From the NCBI GenBank assembly GCA_951813515.1, contig OX638346.1:3899617-3963616 (forward strand): a stretch of DNA of 64,000 nt, written 5' to 3'. A program made the translations under genes and the position numbers. Positions 27,535-35,969 of this stretch are shown piece after piece; the first letter of the stretch is position 1, and every line of letters begins with the position of its first letter. Origin of the DNA: an uncultured Pseudomonadales bacterium (lineage in GTDB: Bacteria; Pseudomonadota; Gammaproteobacteria; Pseudomonadales; Azotimanducaceae). The notes under the pieces were generated by a model. The model was not told the DNA's origin, did not search any database, and saw only the letters and a list, made by a program, of their open reading frames with translations.

Positions 27535-28620
27535 ATGTACGTAATAACTAACCGGAAGATTCACATTAGGAAAAAGGGTCTTAAAATCTTCGGCAAGGTT
27601 CCGAGCCAAGAGGGTCCCAATGAACTACGACTGGTGAAGGTAAATAACAATGAGACTACCGAACTGATTACCAACAAGTTATACAAGAAAGAAGCTAAAG
27701 CCCTGGCTGCGAAGCACAACCTAAAGCTTGATCTAAACAAGGGTTGGTACGCCAGTCTTCGAGTAGCGTGTGAAATGTTCGAGAGGGCAACTAAAGAAGA
27801 AACGCACCTGCTGATATTTGTTCACGGCTACAACAATGACATGGAGGACGTGATTCGTACGGCAAAAAGAATCGAAGACACCTACAACGTAATAGTGGTG
27901 CCTTTTTCTTGGCCAGCAAATGGTGGAGGGGCAGTATCAGGCAAATTCGGCTACCTGTCCGACAAAGCAGATGCGCGCGCTTCCGCAATGGCCTTACACC
28001 GGGCCGTAACGAAAATTGATGGGTATCACCGTCTACTTACGCAGGGCGTTCAAGAGCAACTTTGGAACAAAGCGGTAGCCAACAAACCCGAGAATCATCA
28101 ACACGCACGCGCTCGCTTCAGTCAGCTCATAGAGGAAAGATGTAAGACGAAACTAAGTTTGATGTGTCACAGCATGGGAAATTATGTATTGAAGTATGCG
28201 ACCTTGCCGAGCGAAAGCCACACGAGGAAATTGGTCTTCGACAATGTCTGCTTGATTGCTGCGGACGTAAACAATCCGGAACACGAGAATTGGGTGGAGT
28301 TTATCCCTGCGCGAAACCGCCTGTATGTATCGATCAACGAGAGTGATTGGGCTCTAAAGTGGTCCCGTGTTAAACCGGGCGCCGAACAAAAGGCGCGATT
28401 AGGCCATCACCTCAGAAATCTGGTTGCCAAAAACGCTTATTACCTGGATGTAACTCGAAACAAGAGTGTGGGTTCGGAACACTCCTACTTCCAAGGTGAA
28501 GCAATAAAGAACCCAACAATCGAGCGACTCTTCTCCAAAATGTTTGCAGGTGAAGTTGTTGAGCGTGAAATGCAGTATGACGCGAATGAGAACGTCTATC
28601 GACTAGCGGATCAGGAATGA
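27535..28620 (+). CDS. DUF900-type alpha/beta hydrolase
   Basis: Predicted serine hydrolase, 361 residues. LLIFVHGYNNDMEDVI supplies the oxyanion-hole region, and MCHSMGNYVLKY the nucleophile elbow (G-x-S-x-G type with CHSMGN, Ser within HSMGN). An Asp lies in AADVNNPEHENW and a later His is likely in the C-terminal part. This is the DUF900 layout, whose substrates are mostly unknown. The N-terminal 80 residues are Lys-rich. No signal peptide, so cytosolic. ATG follows CTAAGGA. AT-rich like its neighbours. Confidence 0.72.
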   Translation: MYVITNRKIHIRKKGLKIFGKVPSQEGPNELRLVKVNNNETTELITNKLYKKEAKALAAKHNLKLDLNKGWYASLRVACEMFERATKEETHLLIFVHGYNNDMEDVIRTAKRIEDTYNVIVVPFSWPANGGGAVSGKFGYLSDKADARASAMALHRAVTKIDGYHRLLTQGVQEQLWNKAVANKPENHQHARARFSQLIEERCKTKLSLMCHSMGNYVLKYATLPSESHTRKLVFDNVCLIAADVNNPEHENWVEFIPARNRLYVSINESDWALKWSRVKPGAEQKARLGHHLRNLVAKNAYYLDVTRNKSVGSEHSYFQGEAIKNPTIERLFSKMFAGEVVEREMQYDANENVYRLADQE

Positions 28621-28783
28621 TCAGAAATTCGCTAACGATCCGGCCCCAGAAATGGAAGCCGCTCAATACAAGGAAATCCCACATCCGAAACCGCTCGGAT
28701 TACGGGGGACGGTCAAAACTTCACGCCTACCATCGCGGTTCCTACGGCGCACCTCATAGTTAAACCTCTGTTGGAGGGCGCAT

Positions 28784-29059
28784 ATGGACCACTTAATCCA
28801 GATCTGCAATGCGTTTCTCGTAACGAATGGGCTATTCTTCGCTGCGTTGGGTGCGGCCGAGACAGCTAATCATAAGCTCAAGGTTGGGTTGTCTGTGGCC
28901 GGTTCCATCGTCTCGGCACTTTGGCTAATCAGCGCCTTTCATATGTACGCGGAGCTAGAGCACACCGTCCACGGTACTGTTTTGGCGATCGCTCTGCCTC
29001 TGTTTTTTGCCGTCGGATGGATCGCGTCGATTGGCATTCACCTCAAAAATCAGTCGTAA
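28784..29059 (+). CDS. Small three-helix membrane protein
   Basis: 91 residues, not recognised. Three hydrophobic stretches (ICNAFLVTNGLFFAALGAA, VGLSVAGSIVSALWLISAF, GTVLAIALPLFFAVGWIASI) fill most of the chain. ATG is preceded by GTTGGAGGGCGCAT, a good ribosome-binding site. It lies 163 bp after the hydrolase gene on the same strand. Confidence 0.6.
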   Translation: MDHLIQICNAFLVTNGLFFAALGAAETANHKLKVGLSVAGSIVSALWLISAFHMYAELEHTVHGTVLAIALPLFFAVGWIASIGIHLKNQS

Positions 29060-29418
29060 CTTTCGCGTGGAGTACGCAACGCACCCATCATGCACGTGGA
29101 TGATGGCGAGACCGTCGCTCGGACTAGGTCAATTTGCGGCCAGTTCGAGACCTACGGCTAGCGATAGTGTCAAGATTCTTTCGCATATGTGGTATGCCTC
29201 GCGTGTGCGCTGGAAGGAAGTGTGATAGTCAAGCTTAGGTCGGTTGCTTGCATATTTCCGGTGTTAAGGGTACGCATTAATGTCCTTTTTCGACAAGATA
29301 GGATGTCCGGTTTTCGAAACGTGTCCGTGTCCGGAACGAGTGGCTAACCCATTCTAGCCGGACGTATTTCAACACCTTGCGAGGTTTCGTCCTCGCTACA
29401 GTAATGGAGGAGAGTCAA
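29060..29418. other. Intergenic region in the island
   Basis: 359 bp between two small membrane-protein genes. No convincing ORF, RNA gene or terminator. TGTCCGG/TGTCCGT words recur around 29306-29335, a possible remnant of a mobile-element end, but I cannot assign it. Confidence 0.3.
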
Positions 29419-29850
29419 ATGGAGGGACAATCGAGCGTTGGGACAGAGTTCTGGTTTGGACTGGGTACCTACGTAGTCACAGTGATTGGATGGTACCAAG
29501 CGAAACGATCCCAGCTTAAGGCCGATAAACGACGATATCGGGCAAATTACTTAATCGAAGTAATAGGTGCAATTGGAGCGGGCGTAAGTCGCGATTTGGG
29601 CCATCCGATTAACAGGAATATCGCATTGGGCGTGGAACGCGCATTGGAGAAGATACAGTTCCTAGGAACTAAGGAGCAGGTCGATCTCACCCTAGACTTG
29701 ATGAATCACCTGCAAGATAAGAAATTCATTTGTGCGGAAGATACTATGGCCAAATTGTTCACTAGTTTACGTGACGAATTACGCGGCGAATTCCGTCAAG
29801 AAGCTCTAGATCCAATACATGCAAAAAAATTTCCTTTCATACGATTTTAG
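29419..29850 (+). CDS. Small protein with N-terminal membrane anchor
   Basis: 143 residues, not recognised. One hydrophobic segment (FWFGLGTYVVTVIGWYQA) is followed by a Lys/Arg-rich stretch and a cytosolic, probably helical domain. The ATG at 29419 is chosen because GGAGGAG lies seven bases upstream; that motif overlaps an earlier in-frame ATG at 29404, and a TTG at 29377 is also possible. Last gene of the island before the right-hand IS3 remnant. Confidence 0.6.
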   Translation: MEGQSSVGTEFWFGLGTYVVTVIGWYQAKRSQLKADKRRYRANYLIEVIGAIGAGVSRDLGHPINRNIALGVERALEKIQFLGTKEQVDLTLDLMNHLQDKKFICAEDTMAKLFTSLRDELRGEFRQEALDPIHAKKFPFIRF

Positions 29851-30131
29851 GATTTCTAGGCGGTACCGTAACCCAAAATCCGGGTTGATGCAGTGAACTT
29901 GAATTCTCGTCGAGGCGACTTGTTGCGCTCGATCCTAGCCGCTGAACGATGCGGGCGACGTCGTAGCGTAACGGGTTGTCGGCGAACCACATTTTCCAGA
30001 TTCGCGGCGTAAATTTGATGATGCGCTTTGCCGGATGCCGGTCTATTCACTGCGGTACGTCAACCAGGTGGGTATTAGACGCATGCTCAGAAGCGGGAAC
30101 ACACAATTGAACGGTAATTGACGAGGTTACA

Positions 30132-30502
30132 TTGAGGTGGTCCCACTTTTTCGGACGGCAGGCGGTGGAGGGGCCTCGACGTGGTGTTCTCGCAGCCTGG
30201 ATCGAAGCGCGGCGGGGAGCACGAGGCGACGATTCGGGACCTGCACGCGAAGATCGGCGAGCTGACGGTGGAACGGGATTTTTTTCTGCGCGGGTTGGCG
30301 CGCTGGGGCGTGCGGAGCGGACCGCGATGGTGGATCGCGGCTGCGGGCTATCGCTGTCGCGGCAGTGCGAACTGCTCGGCGTGAGCCGCTCATCGCAGTA
30401 CCACGAGCCGCTGGGCGAGAGTGCGGCGAACCTGGCGCTGATGCGCCCCCTGGACGAGCTCCACCTCGAGCATCCGTTCTAGGGCAGCAGGCAGATGGCA
30501 CG
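30132..30502 (+). mobile_element. IS3-family fragment: left end, orfA tail and orfB start
   Basis: Begins with TGAGGTGGTCCCACTTTTTC, which looks like an IS3-family terminal repeat, then runs into the end of OrfA (HEATIRDLHAKIGELTVERD) and, in another frame, the start of OrfB (SLSRQCELLGVSRSSQY, ALMRPLDELHLEHPF). The start of orfA is missing. OrfB is stopped by TAG where TAT (the Tyr of HPFYGSR) is expected, and the following bases still read GSRQMAR before the PhyH-HEAT sequence takes over at about 30502. Confidence 0.75.
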
Positions 30503-31785
30503 GTCTGCCGATGGGCAAACGGTCGTCCGCAAACAGCGCCTGGCACCAAGACGGACAGATTCCGAAGGGCCGGACCCGGTCGCACCTGCCGCGCGGATCG
30601 CCATGATCCTCTACTTCCCGCAGGACACGCCGGTGGAACGCGGCCCGACCGGGTCATTCCGGGCACGCACATGCAGCCTTTCGTGCAGAAAAGCAATCAT
30701 CCGTTCGCGCTGGTCGGCGATCAAATCAAAGTGGGAACGTGCTTCCTGACCCACTTCGATATCGCGCACGCGGCGCTCAGCAACCGCTCGGATTCGACCC
30801 GCTACATGCTCAAGTTCATATACCTGCGCAGAAGCCATCCCGTGGCACCGAGCTGGGAAGGCGGCCAAGTGGCGTGGCGGCCGCCGAAGACGCGCCTCGG
30901 CAGGTACGATCACAACACGGCCTGTTCCTATGTCTGGGACTGGATGCGCGGGGCGCCGCGCACCGCGAATGCCGAACCGGCGGATCCGGACGACGTGCAC
31001 AGGTGGATGAAATCGCTCAACAGCGCCGACCAGCCCGCCCCGCTCGAAGCCATCTACGAAATGGCCGCGATCGGCGCCGATGCCATTGCGCCGCTGCGGG
31101 AAAGTCTGCTGAAGCAAGCCGGCCAGGATCGCGAATTCGCCCGCCGCTAACACAAGAACGTAGCGGGCGCGTTCGTACCGATCGACGTTCCCAATGACCG
31201 ACGTTTCAGTGATCACGCGTTCGCTCCGCAGGACGAAGCGTACGCGCTGGGCGCCCGGGCGAGGTCGCGTTGCAGCCGCTGCTGGAACTGCAAAGGCACG
31301 ACGATACCTGGATGAAGCTCAACGCCGCCTACGCGCTCGGCGAGATCGGTCCGCCCGCGGCGTGCGCCGTGCCGGAACTGGCGAAGCTGCTGGACCACGA
31401 AATGCACCAGGTGGCGCGCGTGAGCCTGGATGCGATGGCCTTCATCGGCACCAACATACGTGCCGCCCTGCCCGCCATCCGCAAGCTGCTGACGGTCGAC
31501 AATCCGGCCTGGAAGGAGACCGATCCCAACCGCTGGAGCGGCCAGATTCAGGCCAGGTTCAACGCCCTGTGCGCGCTATTGAACTCCGGTATCCCGGTCG
31601 ATGAACTGGACAATCTGCTGGTGACCTTCCTCGACGATGAGTCCGCATACATACACGCGCTGGCGCTCCAGGCCCTCCCGCAGGAACGCGACGGCGAGGA
31701 TCGCCCGGGGTTGCGTCATGCCCTCGATTACCTGATGACGCACCGTTGGGACCACATGCTGGCGCACGGCAAGCGCATTTTCTGA
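30503..31785 (+). pseudogene. C-terminal part of the second PhyH-HEAT gene, frameshifted
   Basis: Matches the intact PhyH-HEAT protein from about residue 113 to its last residue: ANSAWHQDGQIPKGRTRSHL, then YFPQDTPVERGPT, DIAHAALSNRSDSTRYML, WDWMRGAPR, and HEAT repeats ending THRWDHMLAHGKRIF, the same ending as the intact protein. There is a 2-base insertion near 30594, a 1-base loss near 30651 and a break around 31150-31270. The 25 bases after the stop match those after the intact gene (TGAATCGCGGCCA), so the duplication included the downstream flank. Confidence 0.88.
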
Positions 31786-31832
31786 ATCGCGGCCACCGCA
31801 GTCCCGGGCTCGATGGCCGGCCCGTATTCCGA

Positions 31833-32429
31833 TCAGATCACGATGTCGATCGACGCCCGCACGTTGTCGTCGTCCACCTGGACCAAGCGGACCGTCTGCA
31901 GCGCGGCGGCTTCCGATGATCGCGCGAAGCCCCTGTCGCCGCCGAGTTCGTCGAAGTAGACCTGGCTCGTCAGGACCTCGCGTCCTTGCACCCAGACCTT
32001 GTAGTGGATGTGCTGCGCGGGCCGTGACCCGTAGCGTCCGGGGACGTAGGTGCGGAAGGCAAACTCGCCGCAGGCATCCGTGGCCGCCTCGCCGGAGTAG
32101 AGAAACTCTTCGAGCAGCCTGTCCTGACCGCGGTCGCGGGGATGCTTGTAGCGCCCCTCGGGGTCCGCCTGCCAAATGTCGACCAGGGCGCCCTCAAAGG
32201 GAGCACCATTCGGCGCCAGCACTCTGCCGCTCAAGTGCAGAACCTCGGAACGCGGCGTACCGGAGATCAGGTCGTTGGTTCGGTTCCGGGGGTCGACAGG
32301 ATAGAAAGGCCCCGTGAAGTCGCGGGGCGTCTTTTTGCGCTGGGACGCGGGCACCATCGCAGTTCCCACCAGGAGCCCCGTCGCAGCAGCCGTCTGCACG
32401 ATCTTGCGTCGGTTCATATCGAACGCCAT
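31833..32429 (-). CDS. Intradiol ring-cleavage dioxygenase family protein, exported
   Basis: Protein of the protocatechuate/catechol intradiol dioxygenase family, 198 residues. FTGPFYPVDP, VDIWQADPEGRY and YVPGRYGSRPAQHIHYKVW contain the two Tyr and two His Fe(III) ligands. The N-terminus (MNRRKIVQTAAATGLLVGTA) looks like a twin-arginine or similar signal peptide, as in secreted members of the family. ATG 32429 lies immediately after AAGGAG; the in-frame ATG four codons on (32417) is an alternative start. Divergent from the CmcJ-like gene. The substrate is an aromatic catechol-type compound by family; which one is unknown. Confidence 0.85.
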   Translation of the reverse strand: MAFDMNRRKIVQTAAATGLLVGTAMVPASQRKKTPRDFTGPFYPVDPRNRTNDLISGTPRSEVLHLSGRVLAPNGAPFEGALVDIWQADPEGRYKHPRDRGQDRLLEEFLYSGEAATDACGEFAFRTYVPGRYGSRPAQHIHYKVWVQGREVLTSQVYFDELGGDRGFARSSEAAALQTVRLVQVDDDNVRASIDIVI

Positions 32430-32537
32430 CTCCTTGTCGCCGGTACAGCATATACGTCAGAGGCCGAGTTTCCCGTCCCAACCCAGCCGAGGGCCCGGCT
32501 GTGTAATAATTTAGCGTTTTCCGTTTGGGGGCATGCC

Positions 32538-33815
32538 GTGGACCGACCCGAAGTCATCGCAAACACCGCTACCAACGGCACGGAGACAGCGTCGTCTGCC
32601 TACGTGCCTTCGTTCCAGCTCACGGAAGGACAGCCGCTGCCCTTCGCGGCGAACGGCGGGCTTTCCTACATGTCGTTCGACAGGGACGGAGACGCGGGAA
32701 CGGCCGAGGCGATGAAGCACGCGTTTGCCGAGGTTGCCTCGGGAGACAGCCAGGCGGTCATCGAAATGCTCAAGACGGCGTCCGCCGGTCCCATCGAGAC
32801 CCAATGGGGCACTGGGTTCCGCACCTACGACGAGTGCATGGAATACATTCGCGAGAATGACATCAAGGCCCCCGAAGGCGGCCGGGCGCTACCTCTGCGC
32901 TACACGGTCTACGAGAGACCGTCCTACACCATCGTCCCGTCCAACGCATTCTGGCGCGACCCGGCGCGCAAGGACGAGGCGAAATCGTTTCGCAGGTACG
33001 AGCGGGAACTGGGTCGGCCCTGCCTCTACTTCCCGCAGGTGATGCGCGACGCGAGGCGCATGGGGGAGTACTACCCCGGGCTCTCCGCGGAAAGCCCCGA
33101 GTGCATGGACAAGCTCGGCGTCTCGCTGGCGCACCTCGAGTCGAAGTGCCGGAACTTCTACGACGCAGCCGAAGTGGAACGCGTCTTCTACCCGGAAATA
33201 GAAAAGCTGCTGCTCGACTTCTTCCCCGGCGCGACGGATGCGCTCGTGTACAACCACGACGTGTTCAACAAGGACTACGAGGGCGATCGCACGGAGGACC
33301 AGGACAGGAAGATCCCCGGCGTCGCCGCCAATTACGCCAACCTCGTGCACAACGACCTGAACGACAACAGCGGCCGCGTGCGCTGCCGGGAACTGCTCAC
33401 GAAGAACCTGAGGAACTTCGGGCGCGAGCAGCACTACACGGAAGCCGAGGCCGACGCCAAGATGTCGCGGCGGTTCATGTCCATCAACCTGGCGAAGCCG
33501 ATGGAGACCGTGGGGCAGTATCCCTTCGTGCTCTGCGCCTGGCCCTCTTTCGCCGACCAGGCCTATATCACCAACTACCGCATCTACGACGACCGCGTCG
33601 GCGAGACGACCCGTTTCACCTACCGGCCCGAACACGAGTGGTATTGGTTCCCGCAGCAGAAGTCGACCGAAGTCTCGATGCTGAAGTGCTACGACTCCGT
33701 CACGGACGGTTCCGTCTCGCGCTGGTCATTCCATACCGCCTGCGTCGATCCAACGGCACCCGACGACGCGCCGTGCCGCAAGAACGTGGTGGTGCGGTCC
33801 TTCGTTTTCTTCTGA
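32538..33815 (+). CDS. CmcJ/NvfI-like non-haem iron protein
   Basis: 425 residues from GTG 32538. The C-terminal 270 residues match the CmcJ/NvfI family of 2-oxoglutarate-type oxygenases: LVHNDLNDNSG (His and Asp of the metal site), FVLCAWPSFAD, then RPEHEWYWFPQQ, MLKCYDS, FHTACVDPTAPDDAPCRKN and the typical VRSFVFF end. Family members modify cephamycin, fungal metabolites and other small molecules. An open frame continues upstream to 32142 but overlaps the divergent gene and is not family-like. A TAATAAT -10-like element at 32504-32510 precedes it. Confidence 0.75.
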   Translation: MDRPEVIANTATNGTETASSAYVPSFQLTEGQPLPFAANGGLSYMSFDRDGDAGTAEAMKHAFAEVASGDSQAVIEMLKTASAGPIETQWGTGFRTYDECMEYIRENDIKAPEGGRALPLRYTVYERPSYTIVPSNAFWRDPARKDEAKSFRRYERELGRPCLYFPQVMRDARRMGEYYPGLSAESPECMDKLGVSLAHLESKCRNFYDAAEVERVFYPEIEKLLLDFFPGATDALVYNHDVFNKDYEGDRTEDQDRKIPGVAANYANLVHNDLNDNSGRVRCRELLTKNLRNFGREQHYTEAEADAKMSRRFMSINLAKPMETVGQYPFVLCAWPSFADQAYITNYRIYDDRVGETTRFTYRPEHEWYWFPQQKSTEVSMLKCYDSVTDGSVSRWSFHTACVDPTAPDDAPCRKNVVVRSFVFF

Positions 33816-33894
33816 CAGGCTGCTGTCCGGCCCCTGATGCTCGTCAGAACCCGCGTGCCGATGCGCGCGGGGAACGATGAGCGCCAACACCTAC

Positions 33895-34201
33895 AGTGTC
33901 GTGTCACACGAGTTATGACGCTTCAGCGCGTCCCACGGGGTCTGTGGCAAGGCGCGTCCCCGCCGGGAATGGTCGGCTCCATTTCCAAGGGGCGCAACAC
34001 GGCCACAGGCCCCGTGGGGCGCGCCCTTCGGGAGATCGCCATGCACGCCGGAGCCTTCAGCCGGGGTGCGCGAGGGGGAACCCCTCGCATGCAAACTGCG
34101 TTGTGGCCCTTGCGAATATGCCTGATATTCCCTGCGGACCACGCCTTGCATTGACGCGCATGGCGAACTCTGAAGCGCCAGAACGCGTGTGACACGACAC
34201 T
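33895..34201. mobile_element. MITE-like repeat, copy 1
   Basis: A 307-bp element ending in 32-bp imperfect terminal inverted repeats (left AGTGTCGTGTCACACGAGTT; right, reverse-complemented, AGTGTCGTGTCACACGCGTT; 29 of 32 positions match). The core is about 96 percent identical to copy 2 at 54888-55158, apart from about 42 bp present only here. It carries no transposase. One strand has an open frame from an ATG just inside the left repeat (33915-34154) that is also open in copy 2. No convincing target-site duplication. Confidence 0.8.
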
Positions 34202-34346
34202 AGCCGGCCTCGACAATCCGCCCGTACCCGACGACGCGTCGGAGGGACAATCCACAGGAGGGAAGCAGGGACCTTCCGCAGACTGAAACAAGCGTCCGTG
34301 CGGCTGGGAGCGTATGATTCAGCCGTTGCGGATAATACCGCGATTA

Positions 34347-34359
34347 GTGGAATTTCCAC
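34347..34359. promoter_or_regulatory. Inverted repeat at the start of the AbiE-type operon
   Basis: GTGGAA-T-TTCCAC, a perfect 6-bp-arm inverted repeat immediately before the ATG at 34361. Position suits an autoregulatory operator for the antitoxin; inference only. Confidence 0.3.
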
Positions 34360-34360
34360 C

Positions 34361-34927
34361 ATGACACTGCCTGAAGCGGTGCGAGTTCTTGTACTCGGCG
34401 ACGGTCGAGATATTCCCGTACTTCGGAGGGAGACCCTCCACATCTTGTTCCCGGATGACTCCAACCGTGCATTGTCGGCGGGCATCTCGATGCTGCTCGA
34501 AATAGGACTCCTGGAGCGCATCGCCCGTGGCGTCTATCACAACCGTGCGGCAGTTGGAAACACCGAGCGGTTCATTGGCTTGGCGGTCGAAGGGTTGCGA
34601 CCGGGACATATGAACTACCTGAGCTACGAATCAGCCTTGGCGAATGCGGGATCGCTCAGCCAGCAGCCGTATTGGTACACCTTCGCCACAACCGGCAATC
34701 CGGGAGAGTATTCAACGCGATGGGGCAACTTGTCGTTTCGCCACACGAACCGCTCTCGCAGAGAGATCGTCGCGAAAACCGTCGTGGATGAACACGGCGG
34801 GTACGCGGTGGCGCACCCGACGCTCGCCCTGGAGGATTTGCGCAGGGCGAACCCCGCGCTGGTGCCGAGCATTGACGAGGACGACCACGAAGAAATAGTC
34901 GCCGAGTGGGGTCCGTATCGTGGCTAG
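34361..34927 (+). CDS. AbiEi-like antitoxin
   Basis: Antitoxin-type protein, 188 residues from ATG 34361 (a GTG at 34298 would give 209). The N-terminal part is a winged-helix (ALSAGISMLLEIGLLERIARGVYH), and the rest resembles the AbiEi/DUF4095-like antitoxin body (YLSYESALANAGSLSQ, WGNLSFRHTN, VAHPTLALEDLRRANP). In AbiE systems this protein represses the operon and neutralises the AbiEii nucleotidyltransferase. The toxin start overlaps the stop by 8 bases. Confidence 0.72.
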   Translation: MTLPEAVRVLVLGDGRDIPVLRRETLHILFPDDSNRALSAGISMLLEIGLLERIARGVYHNRAAVGNTERFIGLAVEGLRPGHMNYLSYESALANAGSLSQQPYWYTFATTGNPGEYSTRWGNLSFRHTNRSRREIVAKTVVDEHGGYAVAHPTLALEDLRRANPALVPSIDEDDHEEIVAEWGPYRG

Positions 34928-35834
34928 TGCTAGCGACTTCATGGCAGTGGCCGATGAAATCATAGGCCGCAAGGAGCAACTGGCACACTGCCGCAGAACG
35001 GTGGAGAAGGAGATTCTCCAGATGGAGATTCTCCGAGCGATGGAGCAAGCGGGCATTCTCCGACGGCTCGTGTTCAAGGGCGGCACATGCCTGCGGCTTT
35101 GCCGGGGTGGGGAACGATTGAGCGAGGATTTGGACTTCTCTGGAGGGCCGCATTTCGACCCCGAAACGATGGACAATCTCGAAAAGACCGTCGCGGCGCA
35201 CCTGCGGTGGCATTACGGCCTGGAGAGCACGGTGCCTCGAATGCCGAAACTCACCGGCGATCGGGCAGTACATCGCTGGTGGGCGAGAATTGTGACACGC
35301 CCTTCCCCCACGGGGAGCCCGTCCAACATTGGCGTGCAGCGCATCAAGATTGAAGTGGACTCGGAGGGGCTGCCGGAAGGCACGTCCGTCGTGCGCGCAA
35401 GGTTCCCCCATCGCACCGTGCTCATGCCATCCGCCGAAGTTCCGCTCCGGTGTGTGCCGGTGTCGAGGACAATGGCTGACAAACTGGTGGCCTTACCCAC
35501 ATCCATCATGGAGCGTCGCAAGCCCCGCTTCCGAGACATATGGGACATTCACAGCTTCATGCCGCCGTTGGCGCGAGATCGTCGAGAGATCGTCGACGCG
35601 GCGCGAGATCGCGGCACCAGGATGGAGGGGCCACATGAGTTCGAGACCATCTTGACTTCGGCCACCGAAAAGCTCCCCGCGATCATCGCGTCAAGTGCAT
35701 TCCGCAACACCCTTCGGAGATTCCTACCGATGGATGTGGCCTCGCGCACCCTCGATGATCCCCACTACCGCGAAGCAATCACCAACCATATGTTGGAGAC
35801 CTTGGCACAGCTTCGTGATCCCCCAGGTCCGTAA
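34920..35834 (+). CDS. AbiEii-like nucleotidyltransferase toxin
   Basis: Toxin partner, 304 residues, of the AbiEii/DUF1814 nucleotidyltransferase family. The active-site pattern is VFKGGTCLRL, then RLSEDLDFS with two Asp, the conserved Lys in MADKLVAL, and KPRFRDIWDIHSF. Such toxins block growth by modifying a cellular target, for example tRNA in related MenT enzymes, and some abort phage infection. GTG 34920 overlaps the antitoxin stop by 8 bases (GTGGCTAG), so the two are coupled. All key residues appear intact. Confidence 0.82.
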   Translation: MASASDFMAVADEIIGRKEQLAHCRRTVEKEILQMEILRAMEQAGILRRLVFKGGTCLRLCRGGERLSEDLDFSGGPHFDPETMDNLEKTVAAHLRWHYGLESTVPRMPKLTGDRAVHRWWARIVTRPSPTGSPSNIGVQRIKIEVDSEGLPEGTSVVRARFPHRTVLMPSAEVPLRCVPVSRTMADKLVALPTSIMERRKPRFRDIWDIHSFMPPLARDRREIVDAARDRGTRMEGPHEFETILTSATEKLPAIIASSAFRNTLRRFLPMDVASRTLDDPHYREAITNHMLETLAQLRDPPGP

Positions 35835-35969
35835 CAAAAACTTCACAGAACTTTTAACAGGACCGTCACACACCCTCGCCACAATCCTGCTCGACCGAAC
35901 CGAAGCGGCCAAAGCCGCTCGCGGCTCTGAGGTCAATGCCATCCATTTGTGTCATGAGGGTTTTTATAC

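Noticed and set aside
32142..32537. N-terminal extension of the CmcJ-like protein to 32142
   Set aside because: It overlaps the divergent dioxygenase gene and contains no family sequence; GTG 32538 fits better.
35913..35926. AGCCGC-TC-GCGGCT palindrome before the lipoprotein gene as a terminator or operator
   Set aside because: Loop of only two bases, no T-run and no matching second site; too little to call.
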